Shown here: positions 48,093-57,857 of the stretch, in pieces
Numbering within the stretch: position 1 is the stretch's first letter
Layout of the letters: each line of letters starts with the position of its first letter
Source: Gammaproteobacteria bacterium
GTDB lineage: Bacteria; Pseudomonadota; Gammaproteobacteria; Eutrophobiales; Eutrophobiaceae
DNA length: 64,000 nt
NCBI GenBank assembly: GCA_022826885.1
Contig: JAJDUB010000068.1
Location: 1 to 64,000, forward strand
Direction: 5' to 3'
The notes under the pieces: generated by a model
The model's input: the letters and a program-made list of their open reading frames with translations, nothing else
Database searches by the model: none
Told to the model about the DNA's origin: nothing
Position numbers and translations under genes: made by a program

Positions 48093-50450
48093 ATGGGGGA
48101 GTACAAGATGTTACATGCCTATGGTAAGCGTGATCGCAGAAATTTCCCAGGATACTTATTCACATTTTTAGGAATTCTTGTATTTTCCTTTCCTGTCACT
48201 TCGCCAGCGCAGGGCATTGAGGAAATCGTGGTCACAGCACAGAAGCGTGAAGAATCCCTGCAGGACGTGCCCATCTCGGTGGTGGCGTTTACCGGTGATA
48301 CCCTGAGTGAACTGGGAGTACAGAACTCGGAAGACGTGATGAAGCTGGTTCCTAATGCGGGCCTTCAATCCCAGGGCGGCTCGAAACAGAATTTTTTCAT
48401 TCGCGGGGTTGGAACCTCGGACTTTCACATTAATGTCGTGAGCGCGGTAGGTGTCTATCTTGATGACATTGCACTGAATGCGCCCAATGCGCTTACATTC
48501 AACGCCTTTGACCTGGACCGGGTGGAAGTGATGCGCGGCCCGCAGAACACCTTGTTCGGACGAAATACCACCGGCGGCGCCGTGAACTATATCAGTCGCA
48601 AACCGAATGCTGAAGACGGCCTGAACGGACACCTGCGCGGCGGCTATGGGCGCCACGACCAATTTGATATTGAGGGCGCCGTGGGAATCCCGCTGGGTGA
48701 AAATGCCGCGGTGCGGGTAGCGTTCGTGAGCAATATTCGTGACGGGGTGTATGACAATCTCACCCTGGGTAAAAAAGAGGGTGGTCATTCCCGCCAGGCG
48801 GGGCGCGTTCAACTGCTTATGCAGCCCTCGGACAGCATGGAACTACTGTTCAACTTCCATGGCGGGATGTCCCGGGACAATCCATTGCCGTTCAAGTCCG
48901 TGGGGACCCAGGACCCGAATAATGTCACGGCCCCCTGCGCGGTGCCGCTGAACGACCTGATCCCGCAGAACAATCCCAACTGTATCGACTCGTCGGGTTT
49001 CAATCACCGGACTGATGACTGGGATGAAAACTATGGAAACATGGAGTTCAAGGAAGACATTGACTTGTGGGGCACCTCACTCAAGGCATCCCTTGATATC
49101 GGATCGATGACCTTGACTTCCGTCACGGCCTTTGATTCCTTCGAAGTGGAATTCAAGGAGGACTCGGATGGATCTCCAAATATGATATTTCAATTTTACC
49201 AGCAGGGTGATTACGAGCAATGGTCGCAGGAACTGCGTTTGCAGTCCGCAGCGGACCAAAGCTGGCGCTGGATCCTGGGCTTCTACTACTTTATGGAAGA
49301 TGCAAAGTATGCGACGGCGGTACGCAGGACCCCGGCCCCGCTTGCTCCGGCCGCGCCGGGTAGTTTCAACATCATTCCCAATACCTATGTCGAGCAGGAC
49401 AACGAGGTGTATTCGGGATACGGACAGCTTGAAGTTGATCTGCAGGACAATGTCACAGCGACGGTCGGCTTCCGCTGGACCGATGAAACCAAGAAAGGCA
49501 CCAACACACCTTCCGTCAGGTGCTCGGGTGTAGGCGGACCGCCGTTCTGTCCGAATCTCAGCGAGCACGCGTTCCTGGGATTTGACCTGATCCCGACACT
49601 GCCCGGGGTGTTCTTTCCGCCCACGGAAATCCTCGATTCGGAGTCTGAAGAATGGGGCGCCCGTTTTGCGCTGGACTGGCAGGTTAACGACGACCTGCTT
49701 GTTTACGGAAGTATTTCCCGCGGCTTCAAGGGTGGCGGATTCAGTCTTGCGGCCCTGGCGGCCTTCACAGGCACTGCGGCGGAAAGCGTGGACCCGGAAG
49801 TATTATGGGCTTACGAAATTGGCTTCAAGTCAAGCTGGATGGACGGCGCGTTAAACCTTAATGCTGCGGGATTCTATTACGACTGGACAGACCTGCAGTC
49901 ATTTCAACCGATACTCTTTCCGGAATTCGGTGAAGTGATTCCCCGGCTGCTCAACGTGCCCGAAAGCAGTAATATCGGCGCGGAAATTGAGGTGCAGTGG
50001 GTGCCGGCAGAGGGATTGTACATCGCAGGCGGCATAGGCCTCAGCAATGCTGAAGTTGACGATCCGGGCGGGATAATCGGTGTCCGGAAAGGCAATGCTC
50101 TCACCAACGCGCCCGACCTGACGTTCAATGGCATGGTCAGGAAAGAATTTCAGGTTGGTGCAGGCATGCTCTCGTTACAGGCCAACTGGAATTACAAGGA
50201 CGACGTGACCTATGATCTGGCAAACGCTCCCTACCTCAGTCAGGATGGTTGGTGGAACCTGGATGCACGCGGCGCATACGCATTCGGACCGAATCAAGAG
50301 TTTGAGATTGCCGTCTGGGGCAAGAATTTGACCGGTGAGGGATATTGCGGCGGACTGGTCAGTCTCCAGGGCCTGGCGGAATCACTGCTGTGTTACGGGA
50401 ATTATTCGGATCCGACCTATGGGGTCACGGCCGGCTACCGGTTCGAGTAA
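48093..50450 (+). CDS. TonB-dependent receptor
   Basis: IEEIVVTAQKREESLQDVPISVVAFTGDTL; VEVMRGPQNTLFGRNTTGGAVNYISRKP. Confidence 0.95.
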   Translation: MGEYKMLHAYGKRDRRNFPGYLFTFLGILVFSFPVTSPAQGIEEIVVTAQKREESLQDVPISVVAFTGDTLSELGVQNSEDVMKLVPNAGLQSQGGSKQNFFIRGVGTSDFHINVVSAVGVYLDDIALNAPNALTFNAFDLDRVEVMRGPQNTLFGRNTTGGAVNYISRKPNAEDGLNGHLRGGYGRHDQFDIEGAVGIPLGENAAVRVAFVSNIRDGVYDNLTLGKKEGGHSRQAGRVQLLMQPSDSMELLFNFHGGMSRDNPLPFKSVGTQDPNNVTAPCAVPLNDLIPQNNPNCIDSSGFNHRTDDWDENYGNMEFKEDIDLWGTSLKASLDIGSMTLTSVTAFDSFEVEFKEDSDGSPNMIFQFYQQGDYEQWSQELRLQSAADQSWRWILGFYYFMEDAKYATAVRRTPAPLAPAAPGSFNIIPNTYVEQDNEVYSGYGQLEVDLQDNVTATVGFRWTDETKKGTNTPSVRCSGVGGPPFCPNLSEHAFLGFDLIPTLPGVFFPPTEILDSESEEWGARFALDWQVNDDLLVYGSISRGFKGGGFSLAALAAFTGTAAESVDPEVLWAYEIGFKSSWMDGALNLNAAGFYYDWTDLQSFQPILFPEFGEVIPRLLNVPESSNIGAEIEVQWVPAEGLYIAGGIGLSNAEVDDPGGIIGVRKGNALTNAPDLTFNGMVRKEFQVGAGMLSLQANWNYKDDVTYDLANAPYLSQDGWWNLDARGAYAFGPNQEFEIAVWGKNLTGEGYCGGLVSLQGLAESLLCYGNYSDPTYGVTAGYRFE

Positions 50451-50567
50451 ATAATATCCGCGAAAGTTGCCCGCTTGATCGGGGAATCGGTTCCGCTCAT
50501 CCGACCGGACATGGGTTGACGCCCTGTTGGCGACAGAGCCCGGCATTTTCATGCAACCGGGGCTGAA

Positions 50568-51695
50568 ATGAAGAAACCGCATCAACTGCTGATCCTCATC
50601 GGCGCCATCTGCGCCTATAACCTGTCGTCTTTCAGTTGGTGGGCCCAGCCTGAAATTGTCCACACCCTGATTGACAAGGTCGGATTGTCCGATTCCAGGG
50701 CCGGCCTGGTAGTCTCAATCGAGTTACTGGCAATCGCCTTTACCGCTTTTATTGTTTCCCCATGGGTCTCGAGACTTGATGTAAAAAAAGTTTGTTACAC
50801 GGCAGGAGCTATTGCGATCGCCGGGCATTTTTTTTCAGCGTCAACCATGTCAGTCGAGATATTGTTTGTTACCCGGCTGGTGACGGGAATGGCAGAGGGA
50901 TTGATACTTGCGATTGCGAACGCTGCGCTGGCGTCCACTAAAAACCCCGACCGCTCTTACGCATTACTCAATACCTGGAATGTTGCCTCAGGTGTCGTGT
51001 TATTGATGATAATGCCGTTCCTGGAACAGAAATACGGTCCTGTAGCGGTCTTCGGACTCATTGGTATTGCCTGTTTATTGATGATGCCTCTGTTCAGGCA
51101 CCTGCCGTTGAAAATAGAGGTAGTACAGCAAATAAAAATCTCGGGAGACAGGATCAAAACAGCCTTGGTCATGATCCTGTCCCTGCTCGTGTGGGGGACG
51201 GCATCGGCAATGACCTGGGCGTTTTATATTTCGATTGGCACACACACTACGCTGCAGACCTCGACTGTCGGATTAATAGCGGCGGTTGCCGCGTTCGGGG
51301 GGCTCGTCGGAGGCTCGTTTGCAGTATATGTCAGCGGCAACTACGGGCGTTACATACCGTTTTATATTGCACTGCTTGCACACGCAGTTATTGCGATGAC
51401 GCTCACACATGTATTCCATAGCTGGGTTTTTATATTGACGGCGCCTGCAGCGATAGCCTGTGTTTATTTTATCCTGCCTCTTTACCTGGGCATGGCGGCT
51501 GAATACGATCCTAACGGTGGGTTACCGGCAGCGATGGCCGGCGTCTTTCTGTTGACCGGGGGGACGGGGCCACTTTTTGGCGGCTACCTGGTGGAATACG
51601 GGGGTGTTCAGTTTATCGGATGGGCCATACTCATCGGTTGTATCTTTGCCGCACTATGCAATAACTGGTTAACCCGGAGGCTGTCTGCGACGTAG
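50568..51695 (+). CDS. MFS transporter, paralog 1
   Basis: Polytopic 12-TM-like; GMAEGLILAIANAALASTKNPDRSYALLNTW. Confidence 0.85.
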   Translation: MKKPHQLLILIGAICAYNLSSFSWWAQPEIVHTLIDKVGLSDSRAGLVVSIELLAIAFTAFIVSPWVSRLDVKKVCYTAGAIAIAGHFFSASTMSVEILFVTRLVTGMAEGLILAIANAALASTKNPDRSYALLNTWNVASGVVLLMIMPFLEQKYGPVAVFGLIGIACLLMMPLFRHLPLKIEVVQQIKISGDRIKTALVMILSLLVWGTASAMTWAFYISIGTHTTLQTSTVGLIAAVAAFGGLVGGSFAVYVSGNYGRYIPFYIALLAHAVIAMTLTHVFHSWVFILTAPAAIACVYFILPLYLGMAAEYDPNGGLPAAMAGVFLLTGGTGPLFGGYLVEYGGVQFIGWAILIGCIFAALCNNWLTRRLSAT

Positions 51696-51717
51696 AGATG
51701 CCTCTTCCCTGCCAATA

Positions 51718-51744
51718 CTCTGTGATCTCTGTGCCCTCTGTGGC
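51718..51744. repeat. Three tandem 9-mers CTCTGTGNN
   Basis: CTCTGTGAT CTCTGTGCC CTCTGTGGC immediately before the PBP-like gene. Confidence 0.7.
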
Positions 51745-51755
51745 TAAAAACACTG

Positions 51756-52613
51756 ATGAAAACCGTTAAATGCGGTATCAAAGCGTTTGATATCCACGAA
51801 TTACTGTGTCACTTCGTCGCTCAACGCGGCGGTTTTTATGCGGCTGCGGACCTGGACATAAAACTGGTCGATACGACTTTCACACCTGATGAAAAACTTC
51901 CCGTAGCGGATTATTTCCAGGTTGCCTGCGGCGCGGCGGCTTTTTCCCGGGATATCGCGTTCAGGGTTTTTCTGGCCGCGGTAACCAGGCCGATGTTCTG
52001 GCTCTACGGGTCTGCCGGAACCGAAAAAGTTGAACAACTCGCAGGCAAGCGCATTGCCACTTTTCCGCCGTTTGCTCCGCCTTACTGGTTCAATCGTATC
52101 GCCCTGCGCAACCATGGACTCGACCCTGGTACGGATGTTGAGTTGAATCCGGCCCGGGACGATGCGATCCGACTCGGCCTGCTGCGTGAGGGCGCTGTGG
52201 ATGCGGCGCTGATCAGTTCCGCCATTTCGCCGGTAACGCTACAGGAACTGGGCTTGAATGTCCTTTCCCTGGTGGGAGACGAGATAAGGTTTGTCACCAG
52301 CGGTATTGCCACCACCGTAAAGATCGCGCAGGAAGACCCTGGCCTGGTGGAAAACCTGGTCGGCGCCTACCGGCAGAGCCTGGCCGTCATCCATGATGCG
52401 CCCGCTGAGATTCACTCCATCCTGGTGGATGTAATGGGTATATCACAGGAGGTCGCTGAAAAAACATACGAGTTGATTTTGCCCTGTTATTCACAGGACG
52501 GAAACCTGGAATTGGAGACAATACAAGCGTCATTGGATACACTGGGTGCGGAACAGGGTGTGAAGACTCAAGCCGATGCCAGGGAGCTTTATGGCTTCCG
52601 CCTTGTTGGGTAA
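51756..52613 (+). CDS. Periplasmic-binding-protein-fold (NMT1/THI5-like) protein without obvious signal peptide
   Basis: LAGKRIATFPPFAPPYWFNRIALRNHGLDPGTDVELNPARDDAIRLGLLREGAVDAALIS; N-terminus MKTVKCGIKAFDIHELLCHFV is not signal-like. Confidence 0.7.
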   Translation: MKTVKCGIKAFDIHELLCHFVAQRGGFYAAADLDIKLVDTTFTPDEKLPVADYFQVACGAAAFSRDIAFRVFLAAVTRPMFWLYGSAGTEKVEQLAGKRIATFPPFAPPYWFNRIALRNHGLDPGTDVELNPARDDAIRLGLLREGAVDAALISSAISPVTLQELGLNVLSLVGDEIRFVTSGIATTVKIAQEDPGLVENLVGAYRQSLAVIHDAPAEIHSILVDVMGISQEVAEKTYELILPCYSQDGNLELETIQASLDTLGAEQGVKTQADARELYGFRLVG

Positions 52614-52653
52614 TCAAAAGAAACAACCCAAAACTTTCTGCGAATGAAAACAG

Positions 52654-53955
52654 GTGAGTGAGATGACCGCAGATTCGATACTGGTAAAAAATGCGCATAT
52701 ATTTGACGGACACAGCCCTGACTTGTCGGATCGCGCCGATATCCTGCTGGCGGACGGCGAGATAAAGGAGATTTCCACCGGTAACCTCGACAGCGGGGGG
52801 CATCACGTGGTGGATGCCGCAGGGCGCACCGTGATGCCGGGCCTGATCGATAATCACATCCACGTGACCATACCCACCCTGGATACGACCGCATTTACCA
52901 GGATGCCGGAGACGTATATCGCCCAGTACGCCAATGTATTCCTGAATGCGACCTTGCAACGCGGTTTCACCACGATTCGCGATGTAGGCGGAGGCGATGT
53001 CGGTATTTCCCGCGCCATCGACCATGGTCTGGTGCGCGCCCCGCGTTTTTATTATGCCGGCAAGATTATGTCGCAAACCGGCGGGCATGGCGACATGCGC
53101 CCGGGCTGGGAAGTGGATCCTTCGGATCAATTGTGCACCTGTGGCAGTTATTCAACCAAACTGACCCGCATTGTCGATGATCCCTATGAAATGCGGCGCG
53201 CCGTGCGCGATGAGTTGAGAAAAGGTTCCCATTGCATCAAGATTATGGGTTCGGGCGGGGTGGTCAGCCCCAATGATCCCCTGCACCACACACAATTTAC
53301 CGAAGACGAGATCTGTGCCGCGGTGGATGAATGCGCGCGCCAGGAAACCTATGTATCCGCCCATTGCCACCCGACCGAGGCCGTTAAACGTTGCGTGGAA
53401 TTCGGCGTGCGCTGTATCGAGCATGCAACCCTGATCGACAGGGAAACAGCGGACTACGTGGCCGGGCAGGGCGCCTACGTTGTCCCAACCTTTGCAGTCC
53501 TGTTCGCACTTTACGAAGAAGGCGCCAGATATGGCCTGCCGCCGGCGAGCCAGGAAAAAGTCAACCATGTTTACGCACAGGCCCTGGACGGCCTGGAATT
53601 CATGCGTGACGCCGGTGTGAAAATGGGGCTGGGTACGGACCTGCTGGGCGCGCAACACATTCGGCAATGCACTGAATTCACCATAAGAAAAGAAGTTTGT
53701 ACGCCGTTTGAAATCCTGCACCAGGCCACGGCAGTCAACGCCGAAATCCTGATGCAGCCGGACAGGCTTGGCTGTATCAGGGAGGGTGCGTATGCCGACC
53801 TGCTGGTTGTCGACGGCAACCCCCTGGAAGATATTTCCCTGCTGGAGCAGAACGGCGCTACGTTGCCCGTCATCATACGCAAGGGTGAGATGGTCAAGTG
53901 TGAACTTGCCGTATCGAAAGGAGCGGTAAGGGCCTTCAGTTGGCCTGCTGATTAG
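52654..53955 (+). CDS. Amidohydrolase family protein, paralog 1
   Basis: GRTVMPGLIDNHIHV, VSAHCHPTEAVKRCVEFGVRCIEHA, GLGTDLLGAQ; GTG start. Confidence 0.93.
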   Translation: MSEMTADSILVKNAHIFDGHSPDLSDRADILLADGEIKEISTGNLDSGGHHVVDAAGRTVMPGLIDNHIHVTIPTLDTTAFTRMPETYIAQYANVFLNATLQRGFTTIRDVGGGDVGISRAIDHGLVRAPRFYYAGKIMSQTGGHGDMRPGWEVDPSDQLCTCGSYSTKLTRIVDDPYEMRRAVRDELRKGSHCIKIMGSGGVVSPNDPLHHTQFTEDEICAAVDECARQETYVSAHCHPTEAVKRCVEFGVRCIEHATLIDRETADYVAGQGAYVVPTFAVLFALYEEGARYGLPPASQEKVNHVYAQALDGLEFMRDAGVKMGLGTDLLGAQHIRQCTEFTIRKEVCTPFEILHQATAVNAEILMQPDRLGCIREGAYADLLVVDGNPLEDISLLEQNGATLPVIIRKGEMVKCELAVSKGAVRAFSWPAD

Positions 53956-53995
53956 CTGAGCCTTAAGCCATCTATGATTTCAGCCTGACAAGGAA

Positions 53996-55222
53996 ATGAG
54001 CCTGAATATAACTGCCTGGCTTACCGCAGCCTGGTGGCGCACTCCACTCGCCACGCAGCAGGGCAGTCCCGGCGGCGAGTTTGATACACCCGTTTCCCTG
54101 CTGACCATGATCCTGACCGGCATCGCCGGGGTGACTGCTGCGGGCCTGAACCCTGTTATCGCGACGGCTTACGTGGACTACCTTGATTTTTCGGAAGCAC
54201 AGGCCGGATACGTCCTGGCGGCGGACATGTCAGGATTCGCTATCGGCACCTTACTGGTATCCGCGCGGATCCATATATGGAATAGACGGATGGTTGCAGT
54301 ATGCGGTATCGCCATAGTGTTAATCGGCAACCTGGCATGCATGGGTATCGGTGGGTTTGATTCCATGCTCATTGCCCGTTTTATTATCGGTACTGGAGCG
54401 GGGAGTACAGCCGGCGTAATGGCTGCCAGTATTGCCGCATCCGGCAGTCCGGATCGATTTTTCGGTTTTTATACGGTCGTGACGCTCAGCACGTTCGCCT
54501 TTCTGATGTCCCTGGCTCCGTTGTTATTGACTTCGTTTGGCATCGGTGGCCTGTTCTCATTGCTGGCCTGCATGACATTGCCTGCGCTTTGCCTGGTAGG
54601 GAATTTTCCCGAGTATGCCACAGGGAGAAAAATCAACGTTGATGGCAAGTCATCATCATGGCGTGATCTGCCGTTGAAGATCGTGTTGATAGTCAGCATT
54701 GCGACCCTTGCCTATTATATTGGCACCGGAGGGGTATGGCCGTATATATCACAGGTTGGAAAAGCCCGGGGATTTGCCATACAGGACGTCGGTAACCTGC
54801 TTGCAGTTGCACAACTGTTCGGGGTTGCGGGGGCGCTGGTGCCTGTTTTCCTTGGCGCCCGCCTGGGCCGTATGGCGCCGATAACATTATCCCTGCTTGC
54901 TTCCACAGGTTGTCTCCTGGCACTGCTCTTCTTCGGCAACAAGCTGGTGTATGCGCTCGTCATCCAGTTTTACATGTTTTTCTGGCTGTTGTTTTTTCCG
55001 TATCTTATGGGTATTGTTTCGGAACTTGATCCGGTCGGCCGGTTGGCGGGAATAAGTTACGCATTGCAGAGCATAGGTTTTGCCATAGGACCGGCGCTTG
55101 CCGCGCTGTTAATTACGGGCGGAGGTTACGCGGCTTTGTTTAACCTGGGTATTGGTTGTTACCTGGTGACGCTGCTATTGTTACTGTCTCTTGCCGGAAA
55201 ACCGGGCGCCGATGCCGGATAA
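53996..55222 (+). CDS. MFS transporter, paralog 2
   Basis: Polytopic; IARFIIGTGAGSTAGVMAASIAASGSPDRFFGFYTV; SELDPVGRLAGI. Confidence 0.85.
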   Translation: MSLNITAWLTAAWWRTPLATQQGSPGGEFDTPVSLLTMILTGIAGVTAAGLNPVIATAYVDYLDFSEAQAGYVLAADMSGFAIGTLLVSARIHIWNRRMVAVCGIAIVLIGNLACMGIGGFDSMLIARFIIGTGAGSTAGVMAASIAASGSPDRFFGFYTVVTLSTFAFLMSLAPLLLTSFGIGGLFSLLACMTLPALCLVGNFPEYATGRKINVDGKSSSWRDLPLKIVLIVSIATLAYYIGTGGVWPYISQVGKARGFAIQDVGNLLAVAQLFGVAGALVPVFLGARLGRMAPITLSLLASTGCLLALLFFGNKLVYALVIQFYMFFWLLFFPYLMGIVSELDPVGRLAGISYALQSIGFAIGPALAALLITGGGYAALFNLGIGCYLVTLLLLLSLAGKPGADAG

Positions 55223-55268
55223 AACACATAAGACCGGGGCAATTCAGGATTTCACGATACGATGACGG

Positions 55269-56570
55269 GTGCATGAGATGACCACTGAAACGATACTTGT
55301 AAAGAACGCGTATATATTTGACGGACACAACCCGGAACTGTCGGACCGTTCCAGCATCCTGCTGGCGGATGGCGAGATTAAGGATATCTCCACGGGCGAT
55401 ATCGCCAGCGGGAGCGACCACGTAATCGATGCCGAGGGGCGCACAGTGATACCGGGCCTTATCGATAATCATATCCACGTCTATATTCCGACCCTGGATA
55501 CCACTGCGTTGTCCAGGATGCCGGACACTTACATCGCTCAGTATGCCAACGTTTTCCTGAACTCAACCCTGGATCGCGGGTTTACGACCTTGCGCGATAT
55601 CGGTGGCGGCGACGTCGGCATCTCCCGCGCCATCGACCACGGCATGGTGCGCGCGCCCCGTTTTTATTATGCCGGCAAGATCATGTCGCAGACCGGCGGA
55701 CATGGAGATATGCGTCCGGGCTGGGAAATCAACCCCTGGGAGCAGCTTTGCTCGTGCGGCAGCTATTCGACGAACCTGACTCGTGTCGTTGACGATCCGT
55801 TTGAAATGCGGCGCGCGGTGCGGGAGGAGTTGAGAAAGGGTTCCCACTGCATAAAGATAATGGGGTCTGGCGGCGTGGCCAGTCCCAACGATCCGTTGCA
55901 TCACACGCAGTTCAGTGAAGATGAAATCCGCGCGGCCGTGGACGAATGCACGCGCCAGGAAACCTACGTTTCTGCGCACTGTCACCCCGCGGCGGCAATC
56001 AGGCGCTGTGTCGAGTTCGGCGTACGCTGTATTGAGCATGCAACCCTGATCGACGACGAAACGGCGCAATACGTTGTTGAACAGGGCGCCTACGTCGTGC
56101 CCACGTTTGCCGTAATACACGCGTTGCATGAGGAAGGCGCCAAATACGGTCTGCCGCCGGTCAGCCAGGAGAAGATTCGCCTGATTTACGGACAGGCGAT
56201 GAACGGCCTGGATATCATGCGCAATGCCGGCGTCAAAATGGGGCTGGGTACGGACCTGCTGGGCGCGCAGCACGTGCGGCAGTGTACCGAATTTGCCATT
56301 CGGAAAGAGGTTTTTACGCCCTTCGAAATCCTGCACCAGGCCACCGCAGTGAACGCCGAAATCCTCATGGAACCCGACCGCTTGGGCTGTATCAGGGAAG
56401 GCGCGTTTGCCGACCTGCTGGTCGTCGACGGCAATCCCCTGGAAGACATTTCCCTGCTGGAACGGGACGGTGCGGCGCTGCCTGTCATCATCCGCAAGGG
56501 AGAGATGGTCAAGTGCGAGCTTGATGTATCGGAAGGCGCGGTGAAATCGTTCAGTTGGCCCTCGGATTAA
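55269..56570 (+). CDS. Amidohydrolase family protein, paralog 2 (433 aa, same length as paralog 1)
   Basis: GRTVIPGLIDNHIHV, VSAHCHPAAAIRRCVEFGVRCIEHA, GLGTDLLGAQ. Confidence 0.93.
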   Translation: MHEMTTETILVKNAYIFDGHNPELSDRSSILLADGEIKDISTGDIASGSDHVIDAEGRTVIPGLIDNHIHVYIPTLDTTALSRMPDTYIAQYANVFLNSTLDRGFTTLRDIGGGDVGISRAIDHGMVRAPRFYYAGKIMSQTGGHGDMRPGWEINPWEQLCSCGSYSTNLTRVVDDPFEMRRAVREELRKGSHCIKIMGSGGVASPNDPLHHTQFSEDEIRAAVDECTRQETYVSAHCHPAAAIRRCVEFGVRCIEHATLIDDETAQYVVEQGAYVVPTFAVIHALHEEGAKYGLPPVSQEKIRLIYGQAMNGLDIMRNAGVKMGLGTDLLGAQHVRQCTEFAIRKEVFTPFEILHQATAVNAEILMEPDRLGCIREGAFADLLVVDGNPLEDISLLERDGAALPVIIRKGEMVKCELDVSEGAVKSFSWPSD

Positions 56571-56637
56571 CCAGAAGCATTTCCAGTATTCCAGACCTGC
56601 GCCGGCGTTAACGCACAAGCGCCAGGATAACAAGAAC

Positions 56638-56964
56638 ATGAAGGCTGTTATGACCGATAAAACACTTCATGCCGCAATCAGAAATTATTTGAAATCGTTA
56701 TCCGGCGCGTACGCAAAGGGCGACGCGACTGAACACACCTACCGGCCTGCCTTGCAAACGCTCCTCCACGCGGTACTGCCTGGAATGAATGTCACCAACG
56801 AACCGAAGCAGATAGAGTGCGGCGCGCCGGATTTTGTCCTGAGCCACAACAACGTTCCGCGCGGGTACATCGAAGCCAAGGACATTGACAAGAACCTGGA
56901 TGATGCCGTCTTCAGGGAACAATTCAGCCGCTACCGGGAGCAAAATGTTGAGGAGTTGGAATAG
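56638..56964 (+). pseudogene. N-terminal fragment of a type II/ISP-like restriction-modification protein
   Basis: YLKSLSGAYAKGDATEHTYRPALQTLLHAVLPGMNVTNEPKQIECGAPDFVLSHNNVPRGYIEAKDIDKNLDDAVFREQFSRYR then stop; the nuclease-like N-terminal domain only. Confidence 0.65.
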
Positions 56965-57003
56965 GCATTTTAGTCGACGGTGGATGATTACGGCTAAAAT
57001 GCC
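56964..57003. other. Perfect 10-bp inverted repeat GGCATTTTAG/CTAAAATGCC with 20-nt loop
   Basis: Read directly; sits at the 3' end of the truncated R-M fragment. Confidence 0.6.
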
Positions 57004-57009
57004 AAAAAT

Positions 57010-57600
57010 GTGACAAAACTCACATACACACAGGAGATATCCAACTACACTGACCACAGAACATCAATATCACCATGGTCTGAAACAATGAGAGACAGGG
57101 ATAGCCCCATTATCAACATGCTGACTTTACGCAGGGACTTGTATTTTGTGATGAGCTTGCTGTTAGCCGATAAAAAAATAGCCGATGTACCTAACGTGGT
57201 TGTCTGGACAAAGACGTTCCATGAAGATGAGGTAAGGAGGTTAATGTTGTGGATAGCAGCGGCAATGCGTGGTTTGTTGGACTTGCTGGACAGGAAAAAA
57301 GATGACTTCAGTAACCGATATTGTGGAGAATACCGGACCGATCTTGAGAGTGGCACAGAAACAGCGCTGACGTTCAGACAGGCTTGTAACTCCGTCATTC
57401 ACGCAAAAGAAATATTGCCTTACAGGATTCCCCTGCCAGGGTCGGAAGGGACAATCAAGCAGATTTATTCAGATAGAATCACGATACGAAGCACTCATGG
57501 AAAAAAGAAAACCCACGCTGAACTTGATATAATCGAATTTGTGCAAATAGCGGATACTTTGATGATCCTGTTTGAGGAGGGCGACCGTGCCGACAGATAG
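57010..57600 (+). CDS. Unknown protein, first gene of a coupled two-gene module
   Basis: 196 aa, GTG start (or ATG 57088); motif FRQACNSVIHAKEI; overlaps the next gene by 14 nt. Confidence 0.6.
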   Translation: MTKLTYTQEISNYTDHRTSISPWSETMRDRDSPIINMLTLRRDLYFVMSLLLADKKIADVPNVVVWTKTFHEDEVRRLMLWIAAAMRGLLDLLDRKKDDFSNRYCGEYRTDLESGTETALTFRQACNSVIHAKEILPYRIPLPGSEGTIKQIYSDRITIRSTHGKKKTHAELDIIEFVQIADTLMILFEEGDRADR

Positions 57601-57835
57601 AGATACCTACAGATACCACTTCAAACTCGGCAATAAAATTGTCCTTACCGGGATTACCAAGGATATCGATCGGCAGGAGATAGCTCATCAACGGGAACCC
57701 GGCTGGAAAAAGGGACATATAAAACAGGTGGGATGGCGCACCACCTACGATGCGGCTCTGGAGTGGAAGCAGGAACAAGCAAAAATGGGTAAGCCAGTGG
57801 GCAAATCGCCGCGAGAGGAAACAATCTCAACCTGA
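57587..57835 (+). CDS. Small basic protein, second gene of the coupled module
   Basis: GTG 57587 preceded by gaggaggg; MPTDRDTYRYHFKLGNKIVLTGITKDIDRQEIAHQREPGWKKGHIKQVGWRTTYDAALEWKQEQ. Confidence 0.6.
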   Translation: MPTDRDTYRYHFKLGNKIVLTGITKDIDRQEIAHQREPGWKKGHIKQVGWRTTYDAALEWKQEQAKMGKPVGKSPREETIST

Positions 57836-57857
57836 ACGCATTTGTCAAGCAGTCCGG

